A stretch of 64,000 nucleotides of DNA. It comes from Moorella sp. Hama-1 (GTDB lineage: Bacteria; Bacillota; DSM-521; Neomoorellales; Neomoorellaceae). Below, piece after piece: positions 15,304-24,026 of the stretch. Below the pieces are notes generated by a model that saw only the letters and a list, made by a program, of their open reading frames with translations, had not been told where the DNA came from and did not search any database. Made by a program: the position numbers and the translations under genes. Numbering within the stretch: the first letter of the stretch is position 1; every line of letters starts with the position of its first letter. The stretch covers positions 492,501-556,500 of the forward strand of contig NZ_AP024620.1 in NCBI RefSeq assembly GCF_023734095.1, written 5' to 3'.

Positions 15304-15481
15304 GAAGGGAAGAGTTTATCCCGATGATTTTGCGGCCCATAAACTCTAAGACCATGCCTTTTATCTTGCGGAATGGATAAAAAAAGATTTTGATGCCCAG
15401 GCAATCAGCCAGCTTTAAGGGATCCCTGGTGTTATATTTTTTTACCAGGTCATTTACAGCTTTGATGATGTATTCTTGCAT
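15290..15481 (-). pseudogene. ImmA/IrrE-like metalloprotease, N-terminal remnant
   Basis: Only 63 residues are left: a helix VNDLVKKYNTRDPLKLADCLGIKIFFY, then KGMVLEFMGRKIIGINSSLP. These are the opening segments of ImmA/IrrE proteases, which cleave XRE-type repressors of integrative elements. The HExxH zinc motif that should follow is missing, because the gene ends against the AT-rich cassette. The remnant and the two XRE regulators nearby suggest a former ImmR/ImmA control pair. Confidence 0.65.
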
Positions 15482-15538
15482 AAGCCGTCGCTCCCGGAAG
15501 TTTGGGATCGATTTTTGTCGAAATATGGCTATATCAAT

Positions 15539-15582
15539 AAAGCTACTACTTTTTAACAGGTAGTAGCTTTAATAGCTTTTTT
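15539..15582. terminator. Hairpin, possible terminator
   Basis: AAAGCTACTAC (15539-15549) pairs perfectly with GTAGTAGCTTT (15560-15570). A T-run follows on the plus strand after a short gap. It lies between the ImmA remnant and hicA; direction is uncertain. Confidence 0.5.
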
Positions 15583-15689
15583 GGATTCTGGCTTTAAGAT
15601 TATTAAGGTTGTCGGCTTGGGTGTGGCAACCGGGTAGAGCGGGTACTGAAGCTATGTATATCGTCCTCATTCTCATCTATTACACTTCT

Positions 15690-15923
15690 TTAAAGCAAGT
15701 CCAGGAATTCTTCTATCGTCAGTCCTGCTTTTTCCAATATGCTTTTTAAGGTTTTCGGTTTTAGAATTTTACCGGCATGTACCGGGATAATAGTCTGGTG
15801 TGCCGGAATGGACCGGTGGACCATGTGATAATGGCTGCCCTTAATATACTCAACAGTAAAACCTCCACGCCTCAAGGCAGCCACGGCATCAATGCCGGTT
15901 ATTCTTGGTAGGCGGGGGCTCAT
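15690..15923 (-). CDS. hicA: HicA-family mRNA interferase toxin
   Basis: A 77-residue protein with the HicA layout: IDAVAALRRGGFTVEYIKGSHYHMVH, containing the family histidine in GSHYHM, then the basic PVHAGKILKPKTLKSILEKAGLTIEEF end. HicA folds like a double-stranded RNA-binding domain and cleaves mRNA. The order here is antitoxin first, hicB then hicA, on the reverse strand with a 4-base overlap. Confidence 0.9.
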   Translation of the reverse strand: MSPRLPRITGIDAVAALRRGGFTVEYIKGSHYHMVHRSIPAHQTIIPVHAGKILKPKTLKSILEKAGLTIEEFLDLL

Positions 15924-16261
15924 ATGGTAACCTCCACCATATTTTCGCCTTCAGTATCACTTTCAGGTACGGGTTGGCCGGTAATGATGAGATATTCAAG
16001 GTAGCAGGCAATTGCCTCACGGGCGTTTTCCAGGGCTTCTTCCCGGGTATCTCCTTCAGTGACCACGGGGGGTAGGGATGGAACGGTTACTGTATATCCG
16101 CCAATATCATTATCTTCGATGGGATCATTCCAGTCTAATTTTATGTTATACCTGCGGGTTATTTTTTGATTGATTAAATTGGCCCTGGCAAAATTAAGCA
16201 CTATGCGTAGCCGTTCCGGCGGCAGCTTCGAAAGTGTTTCCAAATCTTTTTGAGGCAGCAT
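15920..16261 (-). CDS. hicB: HicB-family antitoxin
   Basis: A 113-residue protein. The centre has the HicB fold signature GGYTVTVPSLPPVVTEGDTREEALENAREAIACYLEYL. The extra N-terminal helical part (LSKLPPERLRIVLNFARAN) is longer than in minimal HicB. It should neutralise HicA and repress the operon. No classical C-terminal DNA-binding domain is obvious, so repression might use the N-terminal extension. Confidence 0.85.
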   Translation of the reverse strand: MLPQKDLETLSKLPPERLRIVLNFARANLINQKITRRYNIKLDWNDPIEDNDIGGYTVTVPSLPPVVTEGDTREEALENAREAIACYLEYLIITGQPVPESDTEGENMVEVTI

Positions 16262-16322
16262 CTGCCCTCGCCCCTTTTTTGTTTGGATTTATTTTTTATG
16301 GAATCAAGAGGCCAACCTTTAT

Positions 16323-16778
16323 TTACCCTTTTTCTTTTTCTTTCTTCAGGGTTTTCCAGGCGAACTTGAGAAATTCTATTATGTCCTCTTTATCCTCTTC
16401 GTCCAGGGGCGCCCCGTTAAACTGGACGTTGCTTTGTCTAAGAAATTCTTCCAATTCTATATTGCTGGGTGGGTCATCACGGTTATACCATTCTCTTGTG
16501 TCTATGGGTTTGGTTCTCCAATCTTCTTCAGATTCGTGAATATCTAATCCCTTACCAGTAATGTCACTAGTAATGTCGTACACATCGCCGGTAAGATCAA
16601 TGAGAGAAACGCCTAAAGCCTTTGCTAGCGCCTTGGAGGTATCAAGCGAAGGTTTACTGCGTCCCGACTCGATATCTGCAATGAAGGAATGAGAAATATG
16701 AGCGGCTTTGGCAAGGGCACGCAGTGTTAGCCCTTTTTTGATCCGTAAGTGTTTAAGCCGGATGCCAATGTCGTCCAT
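16323..16778 (-). CDS. XRE-family repressor
   Basis: A 151-residue protein. The start at 16778 (MDDIGIRLK) is chosen for its GGAGGT site; an upstream ATG would add 13 residues. Residues 5-60 form a Cro/C1-type helix-turn-helix with SHSFIADIESGRSKPS as the recognition part. The C-terminal half is acidic and unrecognised. Placed divergently from a second XRE gene across the operators at 16855-16985, it probably controls the element, in the manner of ImmR. Confidence 0.82.
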   Translation of the reverse strand: MDDIGIRLKHLRIKKGLTLRALAKAAHISHSFIADIESGRSKPSLDTSKALAKALGVSLIDLTGDVYDITSDITGKGLDIHESEEDWRTKPIDTREWYNRDDPPSNIELEEFLRQSNVQFNGAPLDEEDKEDIIEFLKFAWKTLKKEKEKG

Positions 16779-16854
16779 GATTGCCTTACCTCCAATGTTC
16801 GGCAAAACCGTACACAATTATTATAACTCCATGCTTTGAATATGCATAGGCCTA

Positions 16855-16985
16855 CAAGGTTCGTAATTAACGACCACAAAATTATAAGCAATAAAGAAAA
16901 AAACCTAATAAAATGAAGGACAATAACGTATATGGTCGTTTATCACGACATATCCTTGTTTACAAATGGTCGTGATTACCATACA
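16855..16985. promoter_or_regulatory. Divergent operator region between two XRE genes
   Basis: Three related dyads: TTCGTAATTAACGACC near 16859-16874, GTCGT/ACGAC around five bases at 16935-16949, and ATGGTCGTGATTACCAT near 16966-16982. The common element is (G/T)TCGT-n5-ACGA(C/A). They flank the starts of both XRE genes and are good candidates for shared repressor sites. Confidence 0.6.
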
Positions 16986-17012
16986 ATGATAGCGGGAAGG
17001 AGGTACAACGTA

Positions 17013-17264
17013 ATGATTGGCGCCATGTTATGGCAATTACGGAAACAGCAAAATTATTCCTTGCGGGCACTTGCCCAGGCGACTGGGCTTTCGCATAGCT
17101 TTATTTGTGACGTTGAACATGGCCGTAGCAATCCATCCATCGAAACTTTACAGGTGCTAGCCCAGGCATTAGGCGTAACGCCAGATATTTTTTTCAAAGA
17201 CGATCTCTTAGAAGAAACGCAGCCGGACCAAAGGCCCTTAAAAAGAACTCAGTCAGTTAATTAA
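17013..17264 (+). CDS. Small XRE-family regulator
   Basis: An 83-residue protein from ATG 17013, chosen for AAGGAGGT upstream. Nearly all of it is a Cro/C1 helix-turn-helix (LRALAQATGLSHSFICDVEHGRSNPSIETLQVLAQALG). Its recognition helix SHSFIxDxExGRSxPS is almost the same as in the divergent repressor at 16323-16778, so both may read the same operators and compete, like Cro and CI. The acidic tail has no recognised function. Confidence 0.8.
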   Translation: MIGAMLWQLRKQQNYSLRALAQATGLSHSFICDVEHGRSNPSIETLQVLAQALGVTPDIFFKDDLLEETQPDQRPLKRTQSVN

Positions 17265-17344
17265 AAGGTATTGCGTTTATATTCGCCGTTTCGTGTTCCA
17301 TATCCTTCCAAGGTAAAAACAAAAGCTCCAGGGAGAGGATCAAA

Positions 17345-17881
17345 ATGCTGGAGCAGCGCTATATAGGCGTAGTATGCCCATCGGGAAATGTCAAAAACCT
17401 CGGGGGCCGGCCGCTCCTGATAGACCTTGAGAAGCTTAAAGAGCTCCATGCCGCGGGGATGACCGATGCTGAAATAGCCAGCGAGTTGGGGGTTAAACGC
17501 AATACAATAGCCATGGCCCGCAAACGCCTGGGGCTAACTGCTAACCGGAAGGTTGGCGAACATGGTGGTACCACTCAAAGGTCTAGCAATGAAGAAGAAG
17601 CCGCGCTCGTGGCCTGGATGCAATACCAGCAGGCCGTCAACGCCGCCGAAATGTCTGCCAGGAAGGTGCAGGTAGGCGGCGGGGACTGGCTGAGGTGGGC
17701 CGGCAGCGCCTATGAACTGGACGGTAACCGCAATAAGTACATATGTACCTTAGACCCCACCAGCCGGCCGGCGGACCTGCCATTAAGAATATCAGCAATG
17801 GGTAATTTTCCTGCCGCCAGCGGGTTTAAGAAAGGTAAGGGCGGCGGGAAAAATCCTCTCCCAATAAATATGCCGGGTTAA
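17345..17881 (+). CDS. DNA-binding-like protein with a helix-turn-helix
   Basis: A 178-residue protein from ATG 17345. Residues 22-62 (LIDLEKLKELHAAGMTDAEIASELGVKRNTIAMARKRLGL in short segments) form a resolvase/GcrA-type helix-turn-helix preceded by GGRP. The rest is low in recognisable features and ends in a glycine/lysine-rich tail. It lies between the XRE genes and the serine recombinase, to which it converges. A regulatory or recombination-accessory role is possible but not shown. Confidence 0.55.
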   Translation: MLEQRYIGVVCPSGNVKNLGGRPLLIDLEKLKELHAAGMTDAEIASELGVKRNTIAMARKRLGLTANRKVGEHGGTTQRSSNEEEAALVAWMQYQQAVNAAEMSARKVQVGGGDWLRWAGSAYELDGNRNKYICTLDPTSRPADLPLRISAMGNFPAASGFKKGKGGGKNPLPINMPG

Positions 17882-17897
17882 CCCCGGCATTTCTGTT

Positions 17898-19415
17898 CTA
17901 CAACATGTAGTAGACCTCTACATTTACATTACCATCTTCATCCTTTTTTACTTCTATTTTATCCACTATTTGCTGTAAGACCATCTTTAGCTGTTTTTTA
18001 GCCTCTTCGCCCAGGTCCTCAATATTCTTAACTTCTTCCAAGACTTTAAGGATGCCGTGATGGCTCTCCAGCAGTTTTTGTACCCGTGCGGCTATATCCC
18101 GTTCAGATAGGCCAGAGTACAGGTCATGTTCCAACTGGGCTATTTCCTCGGCCACGGCATTCTTCTGCTCTATTATAGCCTCCTTTCTCTTCCTGAAGAA
18201 ATCCAGGTCGTATTCCCCCGCCTCAAAAGCTTCGGCAGCTCTTAACAGCATATTTTCCAGCCGGGTCAATTCTCTTTTTTTGATGGTGAGTTGGTTTTCC
18301 AGTATTTCTTTTTCGGAAGGTTGGATAAACCTGGTGATACCCTGCTGGTAAGCAACGCTCTTAACCGAGGAAATCATTTCTAAGAGATCGGTTACGACCA
18401 GTTGCTCCAAATCTTTGCCGGCAAATTCACCAGCAGGGCAGATGCTACGCCCGCGGCTGGCGTAGTTTTGGCACCGGTAAAAGTTATTAGTGTAAACATG
18501 TACGTCGCCATTGACGGCACGGTATTTATTATTTCTCATGGTTCCTACAAGTGGCCCTCCACAGATGCCGCAACGCAGGAGCCCGGATAAAAGGTGGGTG
18601 GCGTTCTGGCTGCGCCCCCCGAGTTCCCTTTTCCGCTTCCTGCGGTTGTGGGCCTGCTCGAAGAGTTCCGGGTCAATAATTTTAGGTATAGCGTCAATAA
18701 GGCAGATATCCTTCCATTTAAATACACCCGTATATATTTCATGGTCCAGTATTTGCCTGACTGATACATGGGACCAAGCCATGCCCGCCGGCGTCCGCAA
18801 GCCCTGCTTGTTTAACGCTTCGGCAATAGCCCTTAGACCCATGTTTTCTTTTACGTAAGCATTGAATATCCACTTAACTACAGTAGCTTCTTCCTCATCA
18901 ACGATATAGTTATCTTTGCCAAACCTGTACCCGAACGGGCGGCGGCCCATGGGTTTGCCCTGGCTGGCCCGTTCCGTCATGCCGCCGAGGACCTTTGCGG
19001 CCAGCTGGGCGCGGAAGTATTCCGCGAAGGCGGCAAGGATCTGCATCTGCAGTTGACCCTGGGCAGTAGAGGTATCAAAGCCGTCATGCACGGACATGAA
19101 GACGATTTTCCTTTTATTCAGCTCATCCACAAAAAGCAGGGTATCGAGCATGGACCTGGCCAGGCGGTCTAACTCGTGGACGATTACCGCTTCTATATCA
19201 TTCTGGGATATGAAGTTCAGGATTATTTCCCTTTCTTTGCCGGTGCTCCTTAATACCTTGGCTCCTGACTGCACGAATTCTAAAACATGCACCAGGTCCA
19301 TACCCTTGCGGTGACACTCCTCAGCAATATGGGCCTTTTGGTGCGGGATAGAAAACCTTTCGTCTTTGGCTTGTTCCTGGCTGCTGACACGGACTATTCC
19401 CAGAGCGCGTTTCAT
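17898..19415 (-). CDS. Large serine recombinase
   Basis: A 505-residue protein starting at 19415. The resolvase domain has the nucleophile region GIVRVSSQEQAKDERFSIP (Ser near residue 11) and HELDRLARSMLDTL. A recombinase domain follows (GMTERASQGKPMGRRPFGY, then LRAIAEALNKQGLRTP). A zinc ribbon with LLRCGICGGPLVG and FYRCQN comes next, and a long coiled coil lies at about 370-440. Such enzymes insert and excise phages and integrative elements at short att sites. Its position 400 bases from the spoVR junction makes it the probable integrase of the outer element. Confidence 0.93.
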   Translation of the reverse strand: MKRALGIVRVSSQEQAKDERFSIPHQKAHIAEECHRKGMDLVHVLEFVQSGAKVLRSTGKEREIILNFISQNDIEAVIVHELDRLARSMLDTLLFVDELNKRKIVFMSVHDGFDTSTAQGQLQMQILAAFAEYFRAQLAAKVLGGMTERASQGKPMGRRPFGYRFGKDNYIVDEEEATVVKWIFNAYVKENMGLRAIAEALNKQGLRTPAGMAWSHVSVRQILDHEIYTGVFKWKDICLIDAIPKIIDPELFEQAHNRRKRKRELGGRSQNATHLLSGLLRCGICGGPLVGTMRNNKYRAVNGDVHVYTNNFYRCQNYASRGRSICPAGEFAGKDLEQLVVTDLLEMISSVKSVAYQQGITRFIQPSEKEILENQLTIKKRELTRLENMLLRAAEAFEAGEYDLDFFRKRKEAIIEQKNAVAEEIAQLEHDLYSGLSERDIAARVQKLLESHHGILKVLEEVKNIEDLGEEAKKQLKMVLQQIVDKIEVKKDEDGNVNVEVYYML

Positions 19416-19603
19416 AATTCTGCCCCCATGCTATCTATATGCCTATTAGTTTCTCCGGTGACCAAAAAATCCCTGCTATAGGACAAACATCAAGCTGAAT
19501 AGTTTTTAATACAGGGTATATTTCAGGACTCTCCCGGCAGGGCAGTGAAGAAGTTATCTTGCCTACCGGTTAATGGAAGATAAAGAGGGGAGGAGGTACT
19601 GCC

Positions 19604-19813
19604 ATGGGGAAGGTAACGGGGAAGGTAACCCGGAAGTTTATAACCCGTGAAGGGGAGGTGGTTGAACACCCGACAGCGGAGCAAATGGAAGCTTTCCATG
19701 AGAAGCTGGCATACCTGGTTTGCGGGTTCCTGGTGTGGCAGGAAAAAGAGAAAATCAAGCGAAATCAACAGGTGGAAGAGCGACAGGACTTTATGTCTGT
19801 TATGGTAAGTTAG
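19604..19813 (+). CDS. Small unknown protein at the element border
   Basis: A 69-residue protein from ATG 19604 with GGGGAGGAGG upstream. It has a basic N terminus ([12 protein letters not shown]) and a helical, charged centre with [19 protein letters not shown]. Its stop falls exactly where spoVR homology begins, so its last codons may lie in the att core. A recombination directionality factor would fit the size and place, but the sequence gives no family match. Confidence 0.5.
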   Translation: MGKVTGKVTRKFITREGEVVEHPTAEQMEAFHEKLAYLVCGFLVWQEKEKIKRNQQVEERQDFMSVMVS

Positions 19814-19835
19814 GCAAACACTTCTATAAAATGAA
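19790..19835. other. Probable right attachment junction (attR/attL)
   Basis: SpoVR proteins read HW-S-F-G-K-x-F-F-R-M-K-L-Q-Y-D here. The window reads [14 protein letters not shown] from 19810 on, and nothing upstream resembles the about 60 missing N-terminal residues. The cross-over point should lie within a few bases of 19810-19816. The partner site and its core must be left of the window. Confidence 0.6.
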
Positions 19836-21048
19836 GCTCCAGTACGACTTCAACCTCAGCCGTATCTACGAACTGGTGATCAACTCCAACCCCTGCTATG
19901 CCTTTCTCCTGGATGGCAATGACCTTATCCAGAACAAACTGGTCATCGCCCATGTCTTCGCCCATAGCGACTTCTTTAAAAACAACATCTACTTTGCTCC
20001 CACCTCCCGCCAGATGGTGGAAACCATGGCCGTCCATGCCGCCAAGATCCGGGAATACGAGTTTAAGTACGGCCACAGGGAGGTCGAGATCCTCCTGGAT
20101 GCCACCCTGGCCATCCAGGAGCATATTGAGCCTCCAGGACCCTTCGGCCTCCCCGCAGAGGACGAAGAAAAAGAAAAGGAGGAGACTTGGCACCACCGGC
20201 AAGAAACACCCTACGACGATCTCTGGGCCCTGGACAGTAAAACGAAGGCCCCCCCGCCGGAGCGCAGCCGTAAAATTCCGCCCCGGCCCACCAAAGACCT
20301 GCTGGGTTTCATCATGGCCAACAGCCCCGAACTGGAAGACTGGCAGCGGGAAGTCCTGGCCATGATCCGTGAGGAGATGCTGTACTTCTGGCCCCAGATG
20401 GAGACCAAAATTATCAACGAGGGCTGGGCTGCCTACTGGCACGCCCGGATTATCCGGGAGCTCGATTTAACCCCGGAGGAAACAGTCGAGTTCGCCCGCT
20501 TGCATGCCGGCGTCATCCAGCCGGGCCACCGGCAGATTAACCCCTACTTTGTCGGCAGCAAGATCTTTGAAGATATTGAGAAACGCTGGGATAACCCCAG
20601 CCAGGAGGAACGGGAGCGTTACGGCCGGCCCGGGGGTGAGGGAAGGGGCAAGATCTTTGAGGTCCGTTCCTGCGAGAACGACATCTCCTTCCTGCGCAAC
20701 TACCTGACCAGGGAACTGGTGGAGGAATTGGATCTGTACCTCTACCAGAAGGTCGGTTCCGAATGGGTGGTGGTGGAAAAAGACTGGGAAAAGGTCCGGG
20801 ACGGCCTGGTCAGCCGCCTGACCAACTGCGGTTACCCGTACATTGTCGTTGAGGACGCCGATTACCAGCGCCGGGGGGAACTCTACCTCAAACACCGCTA
20901 TGAAGGCCTGGAGCTGGATATCCCCTACCTGGAAAAGGCCCTGCCCCATGTCTACCTCCTGTGGGGCCGGCCCGTACACCTGGAGACGGTTATTGATGGC
21001 AAAACGGCTGTATTTAGCTATGATGGGAAGAAAAATAGCCGGCGCTAA
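19813..21048 (+). pseudogene. spoVR: spoVR, 3' part, interrupted by the element
   Basis: SpoVR is a cytoplasmic sporulation protein involved in spore cortex formation, about 465 residues long. From 19813 the frame matches it well: [53 protein letters not shown] and [10 protein letters not shown], through to [25 protein letters not shown]. About 411 residues are present and about 60 at the N terminus are missing. The ATG at 19720 would only add unrelated residues. If the element excises precisely, the gene could be restored. A terminator follows the stop. Confidence 0.85.
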
Positions 21049-21067
21049 AAATTAGCGCCGGTTTTTT
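21039..21067 (+). terminator. Rho-independent terminator of spoVR
   Basis: CCGGCGCTAA (21039-21048) pairs with TTAGCGCCGG (21052-21061), followed by six T. The stem overlaps the spoVR stop codon. Confidence 0.9.
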
Positions 21068-21107
21068 AGCAGGAATTCCCCAGCTTGCGTGGAATAATCT
21101 ATGCTAT

Positions 21108-22430
21108 ATGGAGATAATGGGGGGTACAGGTTTGTACTGGAACGAACGTTATGAGTGTATGCCGGAGGAAGAACTGCGGGAACTGCAGCTGGAACGCCTT
21201 CAAGCGACGGTTAAAAGAACCTTTTTCAGCGTCCCCTTTTATCGCCGGGCCTTTCAGGAGATAGGCCTGGATCCCGGGGATATCAAGAGCCTCGATGACC
21301 TGCAGAAACTGCCTTTTACCACCAAACAGGATTTGCGGGATAACTACCCCTACGGCATGTTCGCCGTGCCCATGAGCGAGATCGTCCGCATTCATTCCTC
21401 TTCGGGCACCACCGGCAAACCGACAGTAGTTGGCTACACCCGCCACGACATCGACGTCTGGTCGGAACTCATGGCCCGGGCCCTGGTTTGCGGCGGCGCT
21501 ACCCGCCATGATATTATTCAAAATGCCTACGGTTATGGCCTCTTTACCGGCGGCCTGGGGATCCACTACGGCTCCGAGCGCCTGGGGGCCTCGGTAATCC
21601 CCATTTCCGGCGGCAATACCAAGCGCCAGGTTATGATTATGAAGGACTACGGCAGTACCGTCCTGACCTGTACCCCTTCCTACGCCCTGCATATCGCGGA
21701 AGTAATGGCGGAGATGGGGATCAAACCGGAGGAGATCAAGCTCCGCTGCGGCATCTTCGGCGCGGAACCCTGGTCGGAGAGTATGCGCCAGGAGATTGAG
21801 AAGCGCCTGGGGATCAGCGCCGTCGACATTTACGGCCTGAGTGAAGTCATCGGCCCCGGCGTGGGGATCGAGTGCCAGGAGAAAAACGGTCTGCATATCT
21901 TCGGCGACCACTTCCTGGTAGAGGTTATCGATCCGGTAACCGGCCAGCAACTGCCCCCGGGCCAGAAGGGTGAACTGGTGATAACCTCCCTCACCAAGGA
22001 AGCCCTGCCGGTGATTCGTTACCGTACCCGGGACATCACCACCCTGCTGCCTGGCGCCTGCCCCTGCGGCCGCACCCACCTGCGGGTGGCCCGCTTTACC
22101 GGGCGCACTGACGACATGCTCATTATTCGGGGGGTCAACGTCTTCCCCTCCCAGGTGGAGAGCGTCCTCCTGGAGATGGGCGGCACCGAACCCCATTACC
22201 TCCTTATCGTCGACCGCATCGGTTCCCTGGACACCCTGGAGGTCAAAGTAGAAGTTTCCGAAACCCTCTTCTCCGATAAAGTCCGGCGCCTGGAAGACCT
22301 GGAAAAGCGCCTGCGCCACGAACTGGAAAGCACCCTGGGCATCAGCGTTAAGGTTACCCTGGTAGAACCGAAATCCATCCAGCGCAGCGAAGGCAAAGCT
22401 GTCCGGGTGATAGATAAGCGGAACATTTAA
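21108..22430 (+). CDS. paaK: Phenylacetate-CoA ligase
   Basis: A 440-residue AMP-forming ligase that activates aryl acids such as phenylacetate to CoA thioesters. The ATP-binding motif is [15 protein letters not shown] near residue 96. Later come [25 protein letters not shown] and the C-terminal [23 protein letters not shown] 21108 and ATG 21117 are both possible starts. The directly following ACT-domain gene is a common partner of PaaK in anaerobes, often with indolepyruvate oxidoreductase genes, which are not seen here. Confidence 0.93.
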   Translation: MEIMGGTGLYWNERYECMPEEELRELQLERLQATVKRTFFSVPFYRRAFQEIGLDPGDIKSLDDLQKLPFTTKQDLRDNYPYGMFAVPMSEIVRIHSSSGTTGKPTVVGYTRHDIDVWSELMARALVCGGATRHDIIQNAYGYGLFTGGLGIHYGSERLGASVIPISGGNTKRQVMIMKDYGSTVLTCTPSYALHIAEVMAEMGIKPEEIKLRCGIFGAEPWSESMRQEIEKRLGISAVDIYGLSEVIGPGVGIECQEKNGLHIFGDHFLVEVIDPVTGQQLPPGQKGELVITSLTKEALPVIRYRTRDITTLLPGACPCGRTHLRVARFTGRTDDMLIIRGVNVFPSQVESVLLEMGGTEPHYLLIVDRIGSLDTLEVKVEVSETLFSDKVRRLEDLEKRLRHELESTLGISVKVTLVEPKSIQRSEGKAVRVIDKRNI

Positions 22431-22445
22431 GAGGAGGCGATTTTG

Positions 22446-22877
22446 ATGAAGATCAAGCAGATCTCGGTTTTCCTGGAGAACAAATCGGGCCGGCTGGCGG
22501 CTGTCACCCGGCTCCTGGCCGGTCAGGGCATCAACATTCGTGCCCTCTCCATCGCCGACACCTCGGACTTTGGCATCCTGCGCCTCATCGTCGACAACCC
22601 GGACCGGGCCTATGCCGAATTAAAGGCCGCCGGTTTTACCGTCAGCCTGACGGAGGTCCTGGGGGTCGAGATGCCCGACCGTCCAGGGGGCCTCAGTAGC
22701 ATCCTGGCTATCCTGGAAGAAAAGGGCATCAACATCGAGTACCTCTACGCCTTTATTGGCAAAGGGGATAACGGCGCCCTGGTTATCTTCCGGGTGGAAG
22801 AACTCGACGCTGCCATCGAGGTATTACGCGCCAGGGGGATTAACGTCCTGGATGGGGAAAAAATTTACCGCCTCTAG
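22446..22877 (+). CDS. Tandem ACT-domain protein
   Basis: A 143-residue protein from ATG 22446 with GAGGAGG upstream. It consists of two ACT domains (residues 2-68 and 70-143), visible in KSGRLAAVTRLLAGQGINIRAL and RPGGLSSILAILEEKGINIEYL. ACT domains bind amino acids. The gene is 15 bases behind paaK and probably cotranscribed. A role in sensing aromatic amino acids for the ligase pathway is the usual guess from this gene pair. Confidence 0.88.
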   Translation: MKIKQISVFLENKSGRLAAVTRLLAGQGINIRALSIADTSDFGILRLIVDNPDRAYAELKAAGFTVSLTEVLGVEMPDRPGGLSSILAILEEKGINIEYLYAFIGKGDNGALVIFRVEELDAAIEVLRARGINVLDGEKIYRL

Positions 22878-22910
22878 GCGGAGGTATAATTAAAAGGAGA
22901 TGACCTACCT

Positions 22911-24008
22911 GTGGCTGCTGCTCCCAAGTGCCGGGAATCTATTCTTGCCATCAAACCCTACGTACCCGGGAAGCCTATTGAAGAAGTCCAGCGTGAACTG
23001 GGGGTAAAGGATGTAATCAAACTCGCTTCCAATGAAAACCCTTTAGGCCCTTCGCCAGATGCTGTCCAGGCCCTGCGGGAAGCCAGTGAACGGGTTTACC
23101 TCTACCCTGACGGCAACTGCTATTATTTAAAAGAAGCCCTGGCAGCCAGGTTGAACGTAGAACAGGAGAACCTGATCATCGGTAACGGTACAGATGAGAT
23201 TTTGAAAATGCTGGCTGAGGCCTATATTAACCCGGGCGATGAGATTGTCGTCGCCGAACCGACCTTCTCCGAGTACGAGTTTGCGGCCCAGGTCATGGGT
23301 GGACGGGCCATCAAAGTACCCAGCCGTAACTTCCGCCACGACCTGAAGGCTATGGCGGCGGCCATTACACCCCGGACGCGGCTGGTTTTCATCTGCAATC
23401 CTAACAATCCCACGGGGACCATTGTCGGCCAGGCCGCCCTGGACGCCTTCTCAAAGCAGGTCCCGCCGGAAGTCCTGGTCGTCCTGGATGAAGCCTACGC
23501 CGATTATGTTACGGCGGAACACTATCCCGACAGCCTGGCCTATGTCCGGGCTGGCCGGGCCAACGTCATTGTCCTGCGTACCTTCTCCAAGATCTACGGC
23601 CTGGCCGGGCTGCGGGTGGGTTACGGCATCGCCGTCCCCGAGATTATCCGCGACCTGAACCGGGTTCGGGAGCCCTTTAATGTCAACCTCCTGGCCCAGG
23701 CGGCGGCCGTGGCCGCCCTGAAGGACACGGCCCACGTCGGCAAAAGCCGGGAGGTAAATAGCGAAGGCAAGGACTACCTCTACAGCCAGTTTGCGGCCCT
23801 GGATTTAAAGTATATCCCCACCGAAGCTAACTTTATCTTTGTTGACATCCAGCGGGATAGCCGGGAGGTCTTTCAGCAACTGTTGCAAAAGGGGGTTATC
23901 GTCAGAACGGGGGATATCTTCGGCTACGATACCTTCCTGCGGGTAACCATCGGTACCCGGCGCCAGAATGAGCTCTTTATCAGGGCCCTGAGGGAAGTTT
24001 TGGCTTAG
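22911..24008 (+). CDS. hisC: Histidinol-phosphate aminotransferase
   Basis: A 365-residue class I/II aminotransferase starting at GTG 22911 with AAAAGGAG upstream. It converts imidazole acetol phosphate to histidinol phosphate using pyridoxal phosphate. Seen are KLASNENPLGPSP at the N terminus, CNPNNPTGT, LDEAYADY, and the PLP lysine in RTFSKIYGLAGLRVGY (about Lys227). It stands apart from other his genes and may also act on aromatic amino acids, which would suit the neighbouring paaK/ACT genes. Confidence 0.9.
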   Translation: MAAAPKCRESILAIKPYVPGKPIEEVQRELGVKDVIKLASNENPLGPSPDAVQALREASERVYLYPDGNCYYLKEALAARLNVEQENLIIGNGTDEILKMLAEAYINPGDEIVVAEPTFSEYEFAAQVMGGRAIKVPSRNFRHDLKAMAAAITPRTRLVFICNPNNPTGTIVGQAALDAFSKQVPPEVLVVLDEAYADYVTAEHYPDSLAYVRAGRANVIVLRTFSKIYGLAGLRVGYGIAVPEIIRDLNRVREPFNVNLLAQAAAVAALKDTAHVGKSREVNSEGKDYLYSQFAALDLKYIPTEANFIFVDIQRDSREVFQQLLQKGVIVRTGDIFGYDTFLRVTIGTRRQNELFIRALREVLA

Positions 24009-24026
24009 ACCCAAAAAATTAGTAAT

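Larger units (their letters stand above)
1..19812. mobile_element. Right-hand part of an integrated, probably conjugative element inserted in spoVR
   Basis: This block carries a VirD4/TraG coupling protein, topoisomerase III-like and primase-like proteins, an S1-domain protein, a RadC-like JAB protein, tyrosine recombinases, XRE repressors, toxin-antitoxin loci and, at its right border, a large serine recombinase. No relaxase or mating-channel genes are in the window, so transfer functions would have to lie to the left. The right border is set by the start of spoVR homology at about 19813. The left border is outside the window. Base composition varies strongly, with AT-rich insertions at 662-1581 and 13654-15303. 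Whether all of it is one element, or several nested ones, cannot be decided here. Confidence 0.65.

Noticed and set aside
19720-19812. ATG 19720 as the true start of spoVR
   Set aside because: The residues before GKHFYKM do not resemble SpoVR and lie in another frame over the small border gene. They come from the element.
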